Below are positions 1-5,101 of a stretch of DNA of 5,287 nt, piece by piece. The position numbers and the translations under genes are program-made. This DNA is from Desulfobacteraceae bacterium. GTDB taxonomy: Bacteria > Desulfobacterota > DSM-4660 > Desulfatiglandales > B25-G16. Below the pieces are notes generated by a model. It ran no database searches. It worked only from the letters and a program-made list of their open reading frames with translations, and was not told the origin of the DNA. The stretch spans positions 1 through 5,287 of the forward strand of contig JAUWZC010000166.1 in assembly GCA_030615565.1 (NCBI GenBank), read 5' to 3'. Positions within the stretch are counted from its first letter, which is position 1. Every line of letters begins with the position of its first letter.

Positions 1-720
1 ATTATGAGGCTATTAATTCGAGTTGGTAATAAATGTCAAAAAATAATGGGTGATCGTCTTTGTGACTTTCATTGTCATCGAATTCAAGTTGATGAAATTT
101 GGACTTTTGTTAAGAAAAAAGAAAAACGATTAACTAATAAAGAAAAATTGGACTACACGCTTGGAGATCAATATGTCTTTGTAGCCCTCGATGCTGATTC
201 AAAGCTGGTTCCTACATTTGTTGTCGGTAAAAGAAATGCAGAAACAACTTTAAGATTTATATTTGGTTTAGAAAGTAGATTAAAGGGAAACGGACGTATT
301 CAATTAACTACAGACGGCTTTAAATCTTATATTGAGGCGGTTGAGGAGGCTTTTGGACCTGATATTGATTTTGCTCAATTAATAAAACTTTTTGCCTCAG
401 ATTATGCTGATTCAGGTAGATATTCTCCACCAAAAGTCACGGAGATTATATCCAAAATAATCAATGGCAATCCAAACCCTAATTTTATTTCTACATCTTA
501 CGTCGAAAGACAAAATCTCACAATGAGAATGCAAATGCGGAGATTTACTCGCCTTACAAATGGTTTTTCTAAAAAGATAGAAAATCTCAAGGCGGCACTA
601 TCTCTGCATTTTGCACATTATAATCTTATGAGGATTCATCAGACATTGAGGGTTACACCAAGCATGGAAGCAGGAATTACAGATCATGTGTGGGAATGGG
701 AAGAATTATTCCTTAAGTAA
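1..720 (+). CDS. IS1-family DDE transposase, C-terminal part (cut by window edge)
   Basis: This is the catalytic part of an insertion-sequence transposase, which cuts and rejoins DNA at the element's ends. The frame is open from base 1. The first ATG (base 4) falls inside a conserved stretch (MRLLIRVG), so the true start and the N-terminal zinc-finger/HTH region lie to the left. Counting from that ATG, the DDE residues are visible: D30 in QVDEIW, D104 in TTDGFKSY and E168 in YVERQN. The motifs LTMRMQMRRFTRLTNGFSKK and HFAHYNLMRIHQTLRVTPSMEAG are the usual C-terminal signature of IS1-type (InsB-like) transposases in single-ORF form. The reading frame has no internal stop or frameshift, so the enzyme could be active. 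The right terminal inverted repeat must lie shortly after base 720, but it cannot be fixed without the left end. The codon usage is AT-rich, like the NYN gene downstream. Confidence 0.88.
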   Translation: MMRLLIRVGNKCQKIMGDRLCDFHCHRIQVDEIWTFVKKKEKRLTNKEKLDYTLGDQYVFVALDADSKLVPTFVVGKRNAETTLRFIFGLESRLKGNGRIQLTTDGFKSYIEAVEEAFGPDIDFAQLIKLFASDYADSGRYSPPKVTEIISKIINGNPNPNFISTSYVERQNLTMRMQMRRFTRLTNGFSKKIENLKAALSLHFAHYNLMRIHQTLRVTPSMEAGITDHVWEWEELFLK

Positions 721-760
721 CACCTTGCATTTATTGTAAAACTGAAATAAGATTGAATGG

Positions 761-798
761 AAAATAAAAACCCTTGCTTCTCTTACGAGAAACAAGGG
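761..798 (-). terminator. rho-independent terminator, minus strand
   Basis: Bases 771-782 pair with 787-798 around the tetraloop 783-786. On the minus strand this is 12 bp with one G-U wobble, and on the plus strand it is 11 bp with one C/A mismatch. On the minus strand the stem is followed at once by TTTTTATTTT (770-761). On the plus strand it is followed by GAGCAT, with no T-run. The terminator therefore serves minus-strand transcription, although the nearest annotated gene on that strand lies far to the right, which supports a short independent transcript. Confidence 0.75.
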
Positions 799-849
799 GA
801 GCATAAAAATCCCGCTAATTAGTTGCTTAATTAACGAGATGAGCATATT
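761..849 (-). ncRNA. candidate small RNA with own promoter and terminator
   Basis: No gene name is recognised. On the minus strand a consensus-like promoter (857-885) should start transcription near 849, and an intrinsic terminator ends it near 761, giving about 89 nt. The predicted RNA has a 5' segment containing AUGCUC. A first stem-loop follows at 836-813: a 9-bp AU-rich stem with one G-U pair around the loop AGCAAC. Then come a single-stranded linker with a second AUGCUC and the 12-bp terminator stem. Both stems carry a C/A mismatch when read on the plus strand, and this becomes a G-U wobble on the minus strand, so the structures favour minus-strand RNA. No start codon with a Shine-Dalgarno and a useful frame is seen inside. 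It lies between an IS1 transposase and an NYN RNase gene and is divergent from the latter. Function is unknown; an antisense, antitoxin-like or RNase-guide role is speculation. Confidence 0.5.
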
Positions 850-856
850 GTAATTA

Positions 857-885
857 ATTTTATAATAAGTATTTTTCTTTGTCAA
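857..885 (-). promoter_or_regulatory. sigma70-type promoter for the minus-strand small RNA
   Basis: Read on the minus strand, a perfect -35 hexamer TTGACA (885-880) is separated by exactly 17 bases from TAAAAT (862-857), which matches TATAAT at five of six positions. Transcription would start about position 849 (A). The promoter overlaps the leader of the divergently transcribed NYN gene, so the two transcription units may interfere with each other. Confidence 0.6.
861..866 (+). promoter_or_regulatory. possible -10 box for the NYN gene
   Basis: TATAAT on the plus strand is a perfect -10 hexamer about 60 bases before the NYN start codon. No convincing -35 box is found 16 to 18 bases upstream; the bases there read GATGAG or similar. 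It overlaps the -10 region and spacer of the minus-strand promoter. The assignment is weak because the surrounding DNA is AT-rich and such hexamers arise by chance. Confidence 0.25.
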
Positions 886-925
886 GAGAAATTTTTATGA
901 AAAACAATTCCAAGATGAGGAGAAA

Positions 926-1492
926 ATGGCAAGAACAGTGATTTTTATCGATGGTGAACATCTTAGAAAAATTTTTGATAAAGCTGGTTTTCGAAATGAT
1001 GTGCCTAAAATTGTTAATAAAATTTTAACTTTAAGCATTATCAAAGAAAATGACCTTCTTAGAGTATATTATTATACGGCCTCACCTTATCAATCATCTA
1101 ATCCTACTAAAGATGAAAAACAAAGATACCAAGCATTTCAAAGATTTGAGTCGTTTTTAAGGAAGCAAGATAATTTTGAAATTAAGCTTGGTAGAACAGA
1201 AAAAAGAGGTAATGAATTCGAACAAAAAATGGTTGATGTATTATTAAGCATTGATTTGGTTGAGCTTAGTGCAAAATCAAATATCGATACTGCAATCTTA
1301 GTCGCAGGCGATAGTGATCTTGTGCCTGCTGTAAAGAAAGCGAAATTTAATGCTGTAAAAATTATTCTTTTTTATCCGTCCGATAAGAACGAATATCATG
1401 AAGAACTCTGGGTTGCAGCAGATAAACGTATAGTTATGGATCCAGAATTCATGAAAGAATGTTCATATCAACAAACAGATGAAATTGAATAA
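926..1492 (+). CDS. NYN domain (PIN-like, LabA/DUF88-type) predicted RNase
   Basis: NYN domains are PIN-like, metal-dependent folds that usually cut RNA. This 188-residue protein is one domain. The first strand VIFIDGEHL carries D9. The helix EQKMVDVLLSIDLV carries D104 and D110. The motif VAGDSDLVPAVKKAK carries D129 and D131 and completes the acidic pocket. The family often has Asn two residues after IDG (IDGxN); here the stretch reads IDGEHL, a possible departure. No signal peptide or membrane segment is seen, so it is cytoplasmic. The start is supported by GAGGAG (917-922), three bases before ATG. The gene lies after an IS1 transposase and is divergent from a candidate small RNA (761-849). 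It has the same AT-rich codon use as the transposase, which suggests an acquired patch. Its RNA target is unknown; a role in defence, RNA decay or with the neighbouring sRNA is inference. Confidence 0.85.
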   Translation: MARTVIFIDGEHLRKIFDKAGFRNDVPKIVNKILTLSIIKENDLLRVYYYTASPYQSSNPTKDEKQRYQAFQRFESFLRKQDNFEIKLGRTEKRGNEFEQKMVDVLLSIDLVELSAKSNIDTAILVAGDSDLVPAVKKAKFNAVKIILFYPSDKNEYHEELWVAADKRIVMDPEFMKECSYQQTDEIE

Positions 1493-1590
1493 AATCAATC
1501 ATGTGTTATCATTAAATTATTATCAAAATTTTCCACTCCAAATTAGGACACTACTGATTATTGTAATCTATCGAAGCCTGTGTTATTGTG

Positions 1591-1603
1591 TCAGATAATC
1601 TGA
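1591..1603. promoter_or_regulatory. 13-bp perfect palindrome upstream of the transglycosylase gene
   Basis: TCAGATAATCTGA consists of 6-bp perfect arms around a central A. It lies 26 bases before the start codon at 1630 and just before a possible -10 (TATAAA, 1607-1612), which is where an operator would sit. No convincing -35 accompanies it. The rest of 1493-1629 is AT-rich and shows no clear terminator for the NYN gene. Confidence 0.3.
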
Positions 1604-1629
1604 AATTATAAACTAAACAATTTTTGTAA

Positions 1630-2250
1630 ATGGGAAACCATATCCTTAAAGCCTTGTTAATTACTCTAACGCTTTTCTTTATAGCACCAGAGGCGCCTGC
1701 CTGCGCTGCGAGTGCAGCAGGCAGGAAGGTGCAGGATTTCCCTAAAGTAACCTCAAGAAAGTGGACAACCAAATATGACTGCTATTTTAGAAAATATACA
1801 AAAAGATATTTTGGGGCTGGCTTTGAGTGGAAATGGTTCAAGGCCCAGGCCATAGCAGAATCAAACCTTAAAGCTAATGCCAAGAGCTGGGTCAATGCAA
1901 AAGGAATAATGCAGCTTATGCCAAAAACATTCCATGAAATCAAAAAGAAGAACCCATCCTTTGTTGATATCAATGAACCACGCTGGAATATAGCTGCAGG
2001 CATATACTACGATAGCCAACTCTATAGAAAATGGAAGGCCAGGCGACCATTTAAAGATAAAATATCCTTTACCTTCGCCAGCTATAATGCTGGTTTTAGA
2101 AACATTGTGAAGGCCCAGAAGACAGCGAAAGAGGATGGGCTCAATGAAAATCTCTGGCATAATATAAGGTCTGTGGCACCAAAGGTTCGTGGATGGCGCC
2201 ATAAGGAAACTGTGGGATATGTTGATAAGATTACTATAATGATGGAATAA
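1630..2250 (+). CDS. exported SLT-domain lytic transglycosylase
   Basis: It cleaves the MurNAc-GlcNAc bond of peptidoglycan with formation of 1,6-anhydro-MurNAc, acting outside the inner membrane. The 206-residue product starts with a signal peptide: K7, a hydrophobic core at about residues 8-19, and an Ala-rich cleavage region near CAASAA (25-30). The SLT (goose-lysozyme-like) domain follows. It has catalytic Glu77 in AIAESNL, GIMQLMP at about 92-98, ASYNAGF in the middle and ETVGYVDKI near the C-terminus. This is the standard family 1 order. No other domain is present, so it is a minimal enzyme. ATG 1630 is the first possible start because a TAA directly precedes it. No Shine-Dalgarno is visible, so initiation may be weak. 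The Cys25 context (APAC) has Pro at -2 and is a poor lipobox. The gene converges on the ferredoxin gene with a 53-base gap and no obvious terminator. Confidence 0.9.
   Translation: MGNHILKALLITLTLFFIAPEAPACAASAAGRKVQDFPKVTSRKWTTKYDCYFRKYTKRYFGAGFEWKWFKAQAIAESNLKANAKSWVNAKGIMQLMPKTFHEIKKKNPSFVDINEPRWNIAAGIYYDSQLYRKWKARRPFKDKISFTFASYNAGFRNIVKAQKTAKEDGLNENLWHNIRSVAPKVRGWRHKETVGYVDKITIMME
1696..1725. repeat. GC-rich inverted repeat inside the signal-peptide coding region
   Basis: CCTGCCTGC (1696-1704) and GCAGGCAGG (1717-1725) are perfect 9-bp inverted arms around a 12-base centre. That centre contains a competing GCTGC/GCAGC stem with loop GAGT. It encodes the Ala-rich end of the signal peptide (residues 23-32) and is much more GC-rich than the rest of the gene. 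It could be a short palindromic repeat inserted in frame, or chance from Ala codons. Confidence 0.55.
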
Positions 2251-2303
2251 AGGATTTTATATTTCAAACGAACATGTAAAAAGATCAAGCTTACTCTATA
2301 TGC

Positions 2304-2519
2304 TCAGGTTTCATCCTGGAAAGACAATTCCCGAACCAAAAGGGCATGTAAAGGACAAGCCTTTATGCAGTCCCTACAGCCAACACACAATGATTCATCC
2401 TTCACATACAGTACCTCTTCTATATTAAAATCGTAAACGCCCTGATCACAGGTATCAATACAAATCCCACAATTTGTACATTTGGCATGGTCAATATGAA
2501 TCTTGAATAATGAGGCCAT
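2304..2519 (-). CDS. small 2[4Fe-4S] ferredoxin
   Basis: This is an electron carrier of 71 residues with two CxxCxxCxxxC clusters. The first cysteines are at 14, 17, 20 and 24 and the second at 45, 48, 51 and 55. The second motif ends in the classic CP; the first ends in CD instead, so the usual proline is missing. There is no signal peptide, so it is cytoplasmic. The chosen start is ATG at 2519, preceded by AGGG (2529-2526) with a 6-base gap. A TTG seven codons earlier (2540) extends the frame but would place that Shine-Dalgarno inside the gene. It follows the molybdopterin enzyme on the same strand after a gap of about 160 bases. The likely role is electron donor or acceptor for that enzyme, or a detached iron-sulfur subunit of it. 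The intervening inverted repeat makes co-transcription uncertain. Confidence 0.88.
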   Translation of the reverse strand: MASLFKIHIDHAKCTNCGICIDTCDQGVYDFNIEEVLYVKDESLCVGCRDCIKACPLHALLVRELSFQDET

Positions 2520-2561
2520 TATTAACCCTAATGCGGACAAGCCGGAACCAAAAATTTATTT

Positions 2562-2631
2562 GCCACAAAGCCCAAAGACACAAAGAAAATATTTTATCAT
2601 GATTTACTTCGTGCCTTAGTGCCTTGGTGGC
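2562..2631. repeat. long imperfect inverted repeat between enzyme and ferredoxin genes
   Basis: The left arm 2562-2585 begins GCCACAAAGCCCAAAG. The right arm 2607-2631, read in reverse complement, begins GCCACCAAGGCACTAAGG. The arms match imperfectly over about 24 bases and flank a 21-base AT-rich spacer. The 'GCCAC-AAAGGCAC-AAAG' composition is that of a dispersed intergenic repeat I recall from several bacterial phyla, including Desulfobacterota and Bacteroidota. In minus-strand mRNA it forms a long hairpin followed by AAATAAATTTTTGG (2561-2548), so it might attenuate read-through or protect the upstream message. Confidence 0.6.
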
Positions 2632-2651
2632 GGGAAGGAAGAATTTTCTGC

Positions 2652-2673
2652 CAAAAATAATGTGAATTTCACA
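2652..2673 (-). terminator. weak terminator-like palindrome after the molybdopterin enzyme
   Basis: TGTGAATTTCACA (2661-2673) is a perfect 13-bp palindrome ten bases beyond the stop codon. In minus-strand RNA it can fold as a 5-bp stem with a 3-base loop, followed by TTATTTTT. The stem is short, so termination would be weak and some read-through to the ferredoxin is expected. It could instead be a protein-binding site. Confidence 0.3.
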
Positions 2674-2682
2674 ACTAACGGA

Positions 2683-4929
2683 CTATGTATATTTCTTAAC
2701 TGGGTATACCCTACACAGTAGTGGTACAAAGGTCACTGCCCCTGTAGGAGGATCACAATATCTGTCATCATCTGGCGTTAATACATTAGCATTTGACTCA
2801 AAAACTCTGTATAGTATAGGGTCCTCTGCAATCTCCTCAGGGAACCACCAACCATGCTGAACCTCGATCATTCTGGGATGTATTTTGGAGGTAAGCTTTG
2901 CCTTCTGCTTTATCTTACCTCTTTTAGTTTCAATAACGACCCAATTGCCTTCACCGATACCAAGCTTACGAGCTGTGTCCGGGTTGATTTCAACTGTTGG
3001 ATATGGATAAAGTTGGCGAAGTGAACGTATTTGCCTATGTTCTGAGTGATGCATGGGTCTGAACCTTGAGCCGGTCATAAGGATGTACGGGTACCTTCTT
3101 GATAGTTTTGGATCGCTCAAGGGTGTTTCCGGAGGCTCTTCATAAAAGGGCAATGGATTATAGCCAAGCTTCTCCAGTATGGTGGAGTAAAGCTCAACCT
3201 TGCCTGTAGGTGTAGCGAAACCTTTAGGCTTCCCAGTTTTTGGGTCAGTTGTTTCATATCTTTTTTCTACAGTGGGGGGAATCCACCAACGTTTCTTCCT
3301 GGCAAATTCCTGTGCTGAATGCATCTTTAACTCTCCCAGTAGCGGTTCAATGCACCAGTCCCACTCTTCATCCAGTGTATCACGCCAGTATTTTTCCTGC
3401 CCAAGCCTTAGTCCTAATCCCTGATATAAATAATAATCGGGTCTGCGTTCATACAGGGGTTCAACAATACGCTCCCCTAATGAAACAACATTTCCATGGC
3501 CCTGGAAGGTCTGTGTATACATCTGGGGGTGTTCTAGCCAATTAGTAATGGGAAATACATAGTCAGCAAGCATGGCAGTTGGTGTCATCCACTGTTCGGC
3601 AACCACAGAAATTTCAAGGTCTGGGTTTTTTAAAGCCTTATATATTCGTTTGCTGTTAGGGTAGGCGACAAGTGGGTTACAAGCACCAGTAATCAACCCC
3701 TTGACCTGATATGGTTTACCTGTAAGTATAGCTGTCCATACATCTGGCTCATGGCAGCCAGGCACAAAACCGGAAGATAGCCCCTTTCCATACCAGTAGG
3801 GTTCTGCCACTTTGTGAACCAATTCATATCCTGGCCAGCACCAGAGCTTATGATTATCAGCACCGAGTTGCTTGCTTCGCTGTTGCTGGGGCAGCATATC
3901 TATATATTCAAAGACAGGCCCATAATTGGCCTTTTCACTGGGCCCGCTGAGCATGTCTCCTCCAATCACATCTAAATTACCGGTTATCGCCCGTAGGATA
4001 CACTTAGCATGAGTAATGCTAGTTACATTTATGCCCTGCATGTCCGATTTTACACCCCAGATAATAGATGCTGGCTTACTCGTTGCGTAAAGCCGTGCTG
4101 ATTGCACTATCTTTTCTTCCGGTATCCACGTTATTTCGGCAACTCTTTCGGGTGGGTATTGCTTTACCCTTTCTTTCAAATCATCAAATCCATAGCACCA
4201 TCTCTCAACAAAATCATTGTCATAGAGCCCTTCCCCTATAATCACGTTCAACCAACCAAGAGCTAAGGCGGCATCTGTGCCAGGCCTAAGCTGTAGCCAC
4301 TCGTCAGCAAGATCAGCTGCAGTCTCTGAGTACTTGGGATCAATCACAATGAACCTTGTTCCATTATCCTTAGCTTCGAGAAGCTTACTATAGGTACAGG
4401 CAAGGGACTCGGCTGGATTCCCACCCCATATCACTGCACATTTACATGGCGGCCTTACAGATCTGCTAGCCCCTGCCCCATAAATAGCTCCCTCTATGTG
4501 GCGACTGACAACGGAGCACCACTGCCCGGCGTTAGCATCGTTTGGGCTTCCGAAAAGATTCATAAACCTTGCCTTAAAGATTTGTGAAAAACCCCTACCT
4601 GTACCACCAGTAGAAGCAACAGCCTCTGCACCATATTCCTTTTTGATTTGCTCAAACTTTTTAGCTACCTCATCTAATGCTTGCTCCCATGAGATTCTTT
4701 CCCATTTACCCTCTCCTCTCTCACCAACACTTTTCAAGGGATAATTGAGGCGGTCTTCATGATAAAGATGTTCGATAAATGCCTTAGACCGCTCACAAAT
4801 CCAGCCGCGGTTCACAGGATGGCCAGGTTCGCCTTGAAGCTTCACAACCTTACCATCCTGGACAGTGGCCTGTACTCCGCCCTGTAGCCAACAACCAAAA
4901 CAAAGTGCTCGCTTGACCTCTGTAGCCAT
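2683..4929 (-). CDS. acetylene-hydratase-like W/Mo-bis-MGD oxidoreductase (DMSO reductase superfamily)
   Basis: This cytoplasmic 748-residue enzyme has no Tat or Sec signal. An N-terminal Fe-S domain (about 8-55) has C10, C13 and C45. The catalytic domain has WGGNPAES at 168-175 and TPTAMLADYVFPITNWLE at about 449-466. C138 in GQWCSVV is the expected Mo/W ligand. ATPTGKVEL (572-580) leads to the C-terminal dinucleotide-binding domain (about 613-740). By recalled sequence the closest characterised relative is Pelobacter acetylene hydratase, with shared stretches such as WERISW.QALDE, RFMNL.GSPN and PAS..W.V..DMQ. The third cluster cysteine is missing (G17). The hydratase's functional Asp13 is W14 here, and the Ile after the Mo/W cysteine is S139. 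The substrate is therefore unknown and true acetylene hydration unlikely. The start at 4929 is supported by GGAGGT (4940-4935), five bases upstream. A ferredoxin gene follows and a LysR gene is divergent. Confidence 0.9.
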   Translation of the reverse strand: MATEVKRALCFGCWLQGGVQATVQDGKVVKLQGEPGHPVNRGWICERSKAFIEHLYHEDRLNYPLKSVGERGEGKWERISWEQALDEVAKKFEQIKKEYGAEAVASTGGTGRGFSQIFKARFMNLFGSPNDANAGQWCSVVSRHIEGAIYGAGASRSVRPPCKCAVIWGGNPAESLACTYSKLLEAKDNGTRFIVIDPKYSETAADLADEWLQLRPGTDAALALGWLNVIIGEGLYDNDFVERWCYGFDDLKERVKQYPPERVAEITWIPEEKIVQSARLYATSKPASIIWGVKSDMQGINVTSITHAKCILRAITGNLDVIGGDMLSGPSEKANYGPVFEYIDMLPQQQRSKQLGADNHKLWCWPGYELVHKVAEPYWYGKGLSSGFVPGCHEPDVWTAILTGKPYQVKGLITGACNPLVAYPNSKRIYKALKNPDLEISVVAEQWMTPTAMLADYVFPITNWLEHPQMYTQTFQGHGNVVSLGERIVEPLYERRPDYYLYQGLGLRLGQEKYWRDTLDEEWDWCIEPLLGELKMHSAQEFARKKRWWIPPTVEKRYETTDPKTGKPKGFATPTGKVELYSTILEKLGYNPLPFYEEPPETPLSDPKLSRRYPYILMTGSRFRPMHHSEHRQIRSLRQLYPYPTVEINPDTARKLGIGEGNWVVIETKRGKIKQKAKLTSKIHPRMIEVQHGWWFPEEIAEDPILYRVFESNANVLTPDDDRYCDPPTGAVTFVPLLCRVYPVKKYT

Positions 4930-4984
4930 AATTTACCTCCCTTTTACCTAGATGTATTCATAACTCAGGATCTTAACATTTACC

Positions 4985-5015
4985 CCATTAGAAAAAGCCT
5001 TGCTTTTTATAATGG
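4985..5015. promoter_or_regulatory. 31-bp imperfect palindrome in the divergent intergenic region
   Basis: CCATTA (4985-4990) pairs with TAATGG (5010-5015), and AAAAAGC (4992-4998) pairs with GCTTTTT (5002-5008). There is one mismatch (4991/5009) and a 3-base centre CTT. The total is 13 bp in a 14-position arm. It lies about 55 bases before the molybdopterin enzyme start and downstream of its likely promoter, so it would also form a leader hairpin in that mRNA. The plus strand has TATAAT (5008-5013) on its edge. An operator for the neighbouring LysR regulator or an mRNA leader structure are both possible. Confidence 0.45.
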
Positions 5016-5045
5016 TGTGAAAGCAGCAATAAGCATGAGTGTGGT

Positions 5046-5066
5046 TTTAAACTTTATTTAAACTTT
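5046..5066. repeat. tandem direct repeat TTTAAACTTT, period 11
   Basis: Two identical 10-base copies, 5046-5055 and 5057-5066, lie 11 bp apart, close to one helical turn. The second copy contains the -10 hexamer of the minus-strand promoter. This spacing suits two protein subunits binding the same DNA face, but AT-rich promoter DNA can produce such repeats by chance. Confidence 0.4.
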
Positions 5067-5085
5067 CTAACAGGGTTTATGTCAA
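5057..5085 (-). promoter_or_regulatory. likely sigma70-type promoter of the molybdopterin enzyme
   Basis: On the minus strand a perfect TTGACA (5085-5080), a 17-base spacer and TTTAAA (5062-5057, four of six matches to TATAAT) are seen. Transcription would begin near 5050, giving a leader of about 120 bases that contains the 4985-5015 palindrome. The imperfect -10 fits a regulated promoter, and the adjacent LysR-type gene is the obvious candidate regulator. Confidence 0.5.
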
Positions 5086-5101
5086 GTTTTGCAATTACAC
5101 C

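Noticed and set aside
721..770. Right inverted repeat and target duplication of the IS1 element
   Set aside because: The left end is outside the window, so no pair of ends can be matched and any boundary would be a guess.
761..850. CRISPR or tandem repeat array
   Set aside because: Only two short GAGCATA copies and two unrelated hairpins are present; there are no regularly spaced repeats.
1693..1710. Lipoprotein signal in the transglycosylase (Cys25)
   Set aside because: The residues before Cys25 are APA, with Pro at -2, a poor lipobox; an ordinary signal peptidase I site in the following Ala-Ser-Ala stretch fits better.
1551..2288. Open frames on the minus strand across the transglycosylase gene
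   Set aside because: They lack domain motifs and plausible ribosome binding sites and lie opposite a gene with clear catalytic motifs.
2661..2673. TGTGAATTTCACA as a CRP/FNR-type binding site
   Set aside because: The half-sites TGTGA and TCACA are separated by three bases, not the six of a CRP site, and the palindrome lies just behind a stop codon and not in a promoter. A weak terminator is simpler.
3200..4744. Plus-strand open frames inside the molybdopterin enzyme gene
   Set aside because: They are antisense by-products of the long coding frame; the proteins show no recognisable motif and are low in plausibility.
2683..4929. Calling the enzyme acetylene hydratase, formate dehydrogenase or thiosulfate reductase by name
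   Set aside because: The hydratase residues (Asp after the second Cys, Ile after the Mo/W Cys) are replaced, there is no signal peptide or selenocysteine, and nothing visible fixes a substrate.
4985..5015. Palindrome as an intrinsic terminator
   Set aside because: No T-run follows the stem on either strand beyond the T residues of the stem itself, and no gene ends nearby; both flanking genes point away from it.
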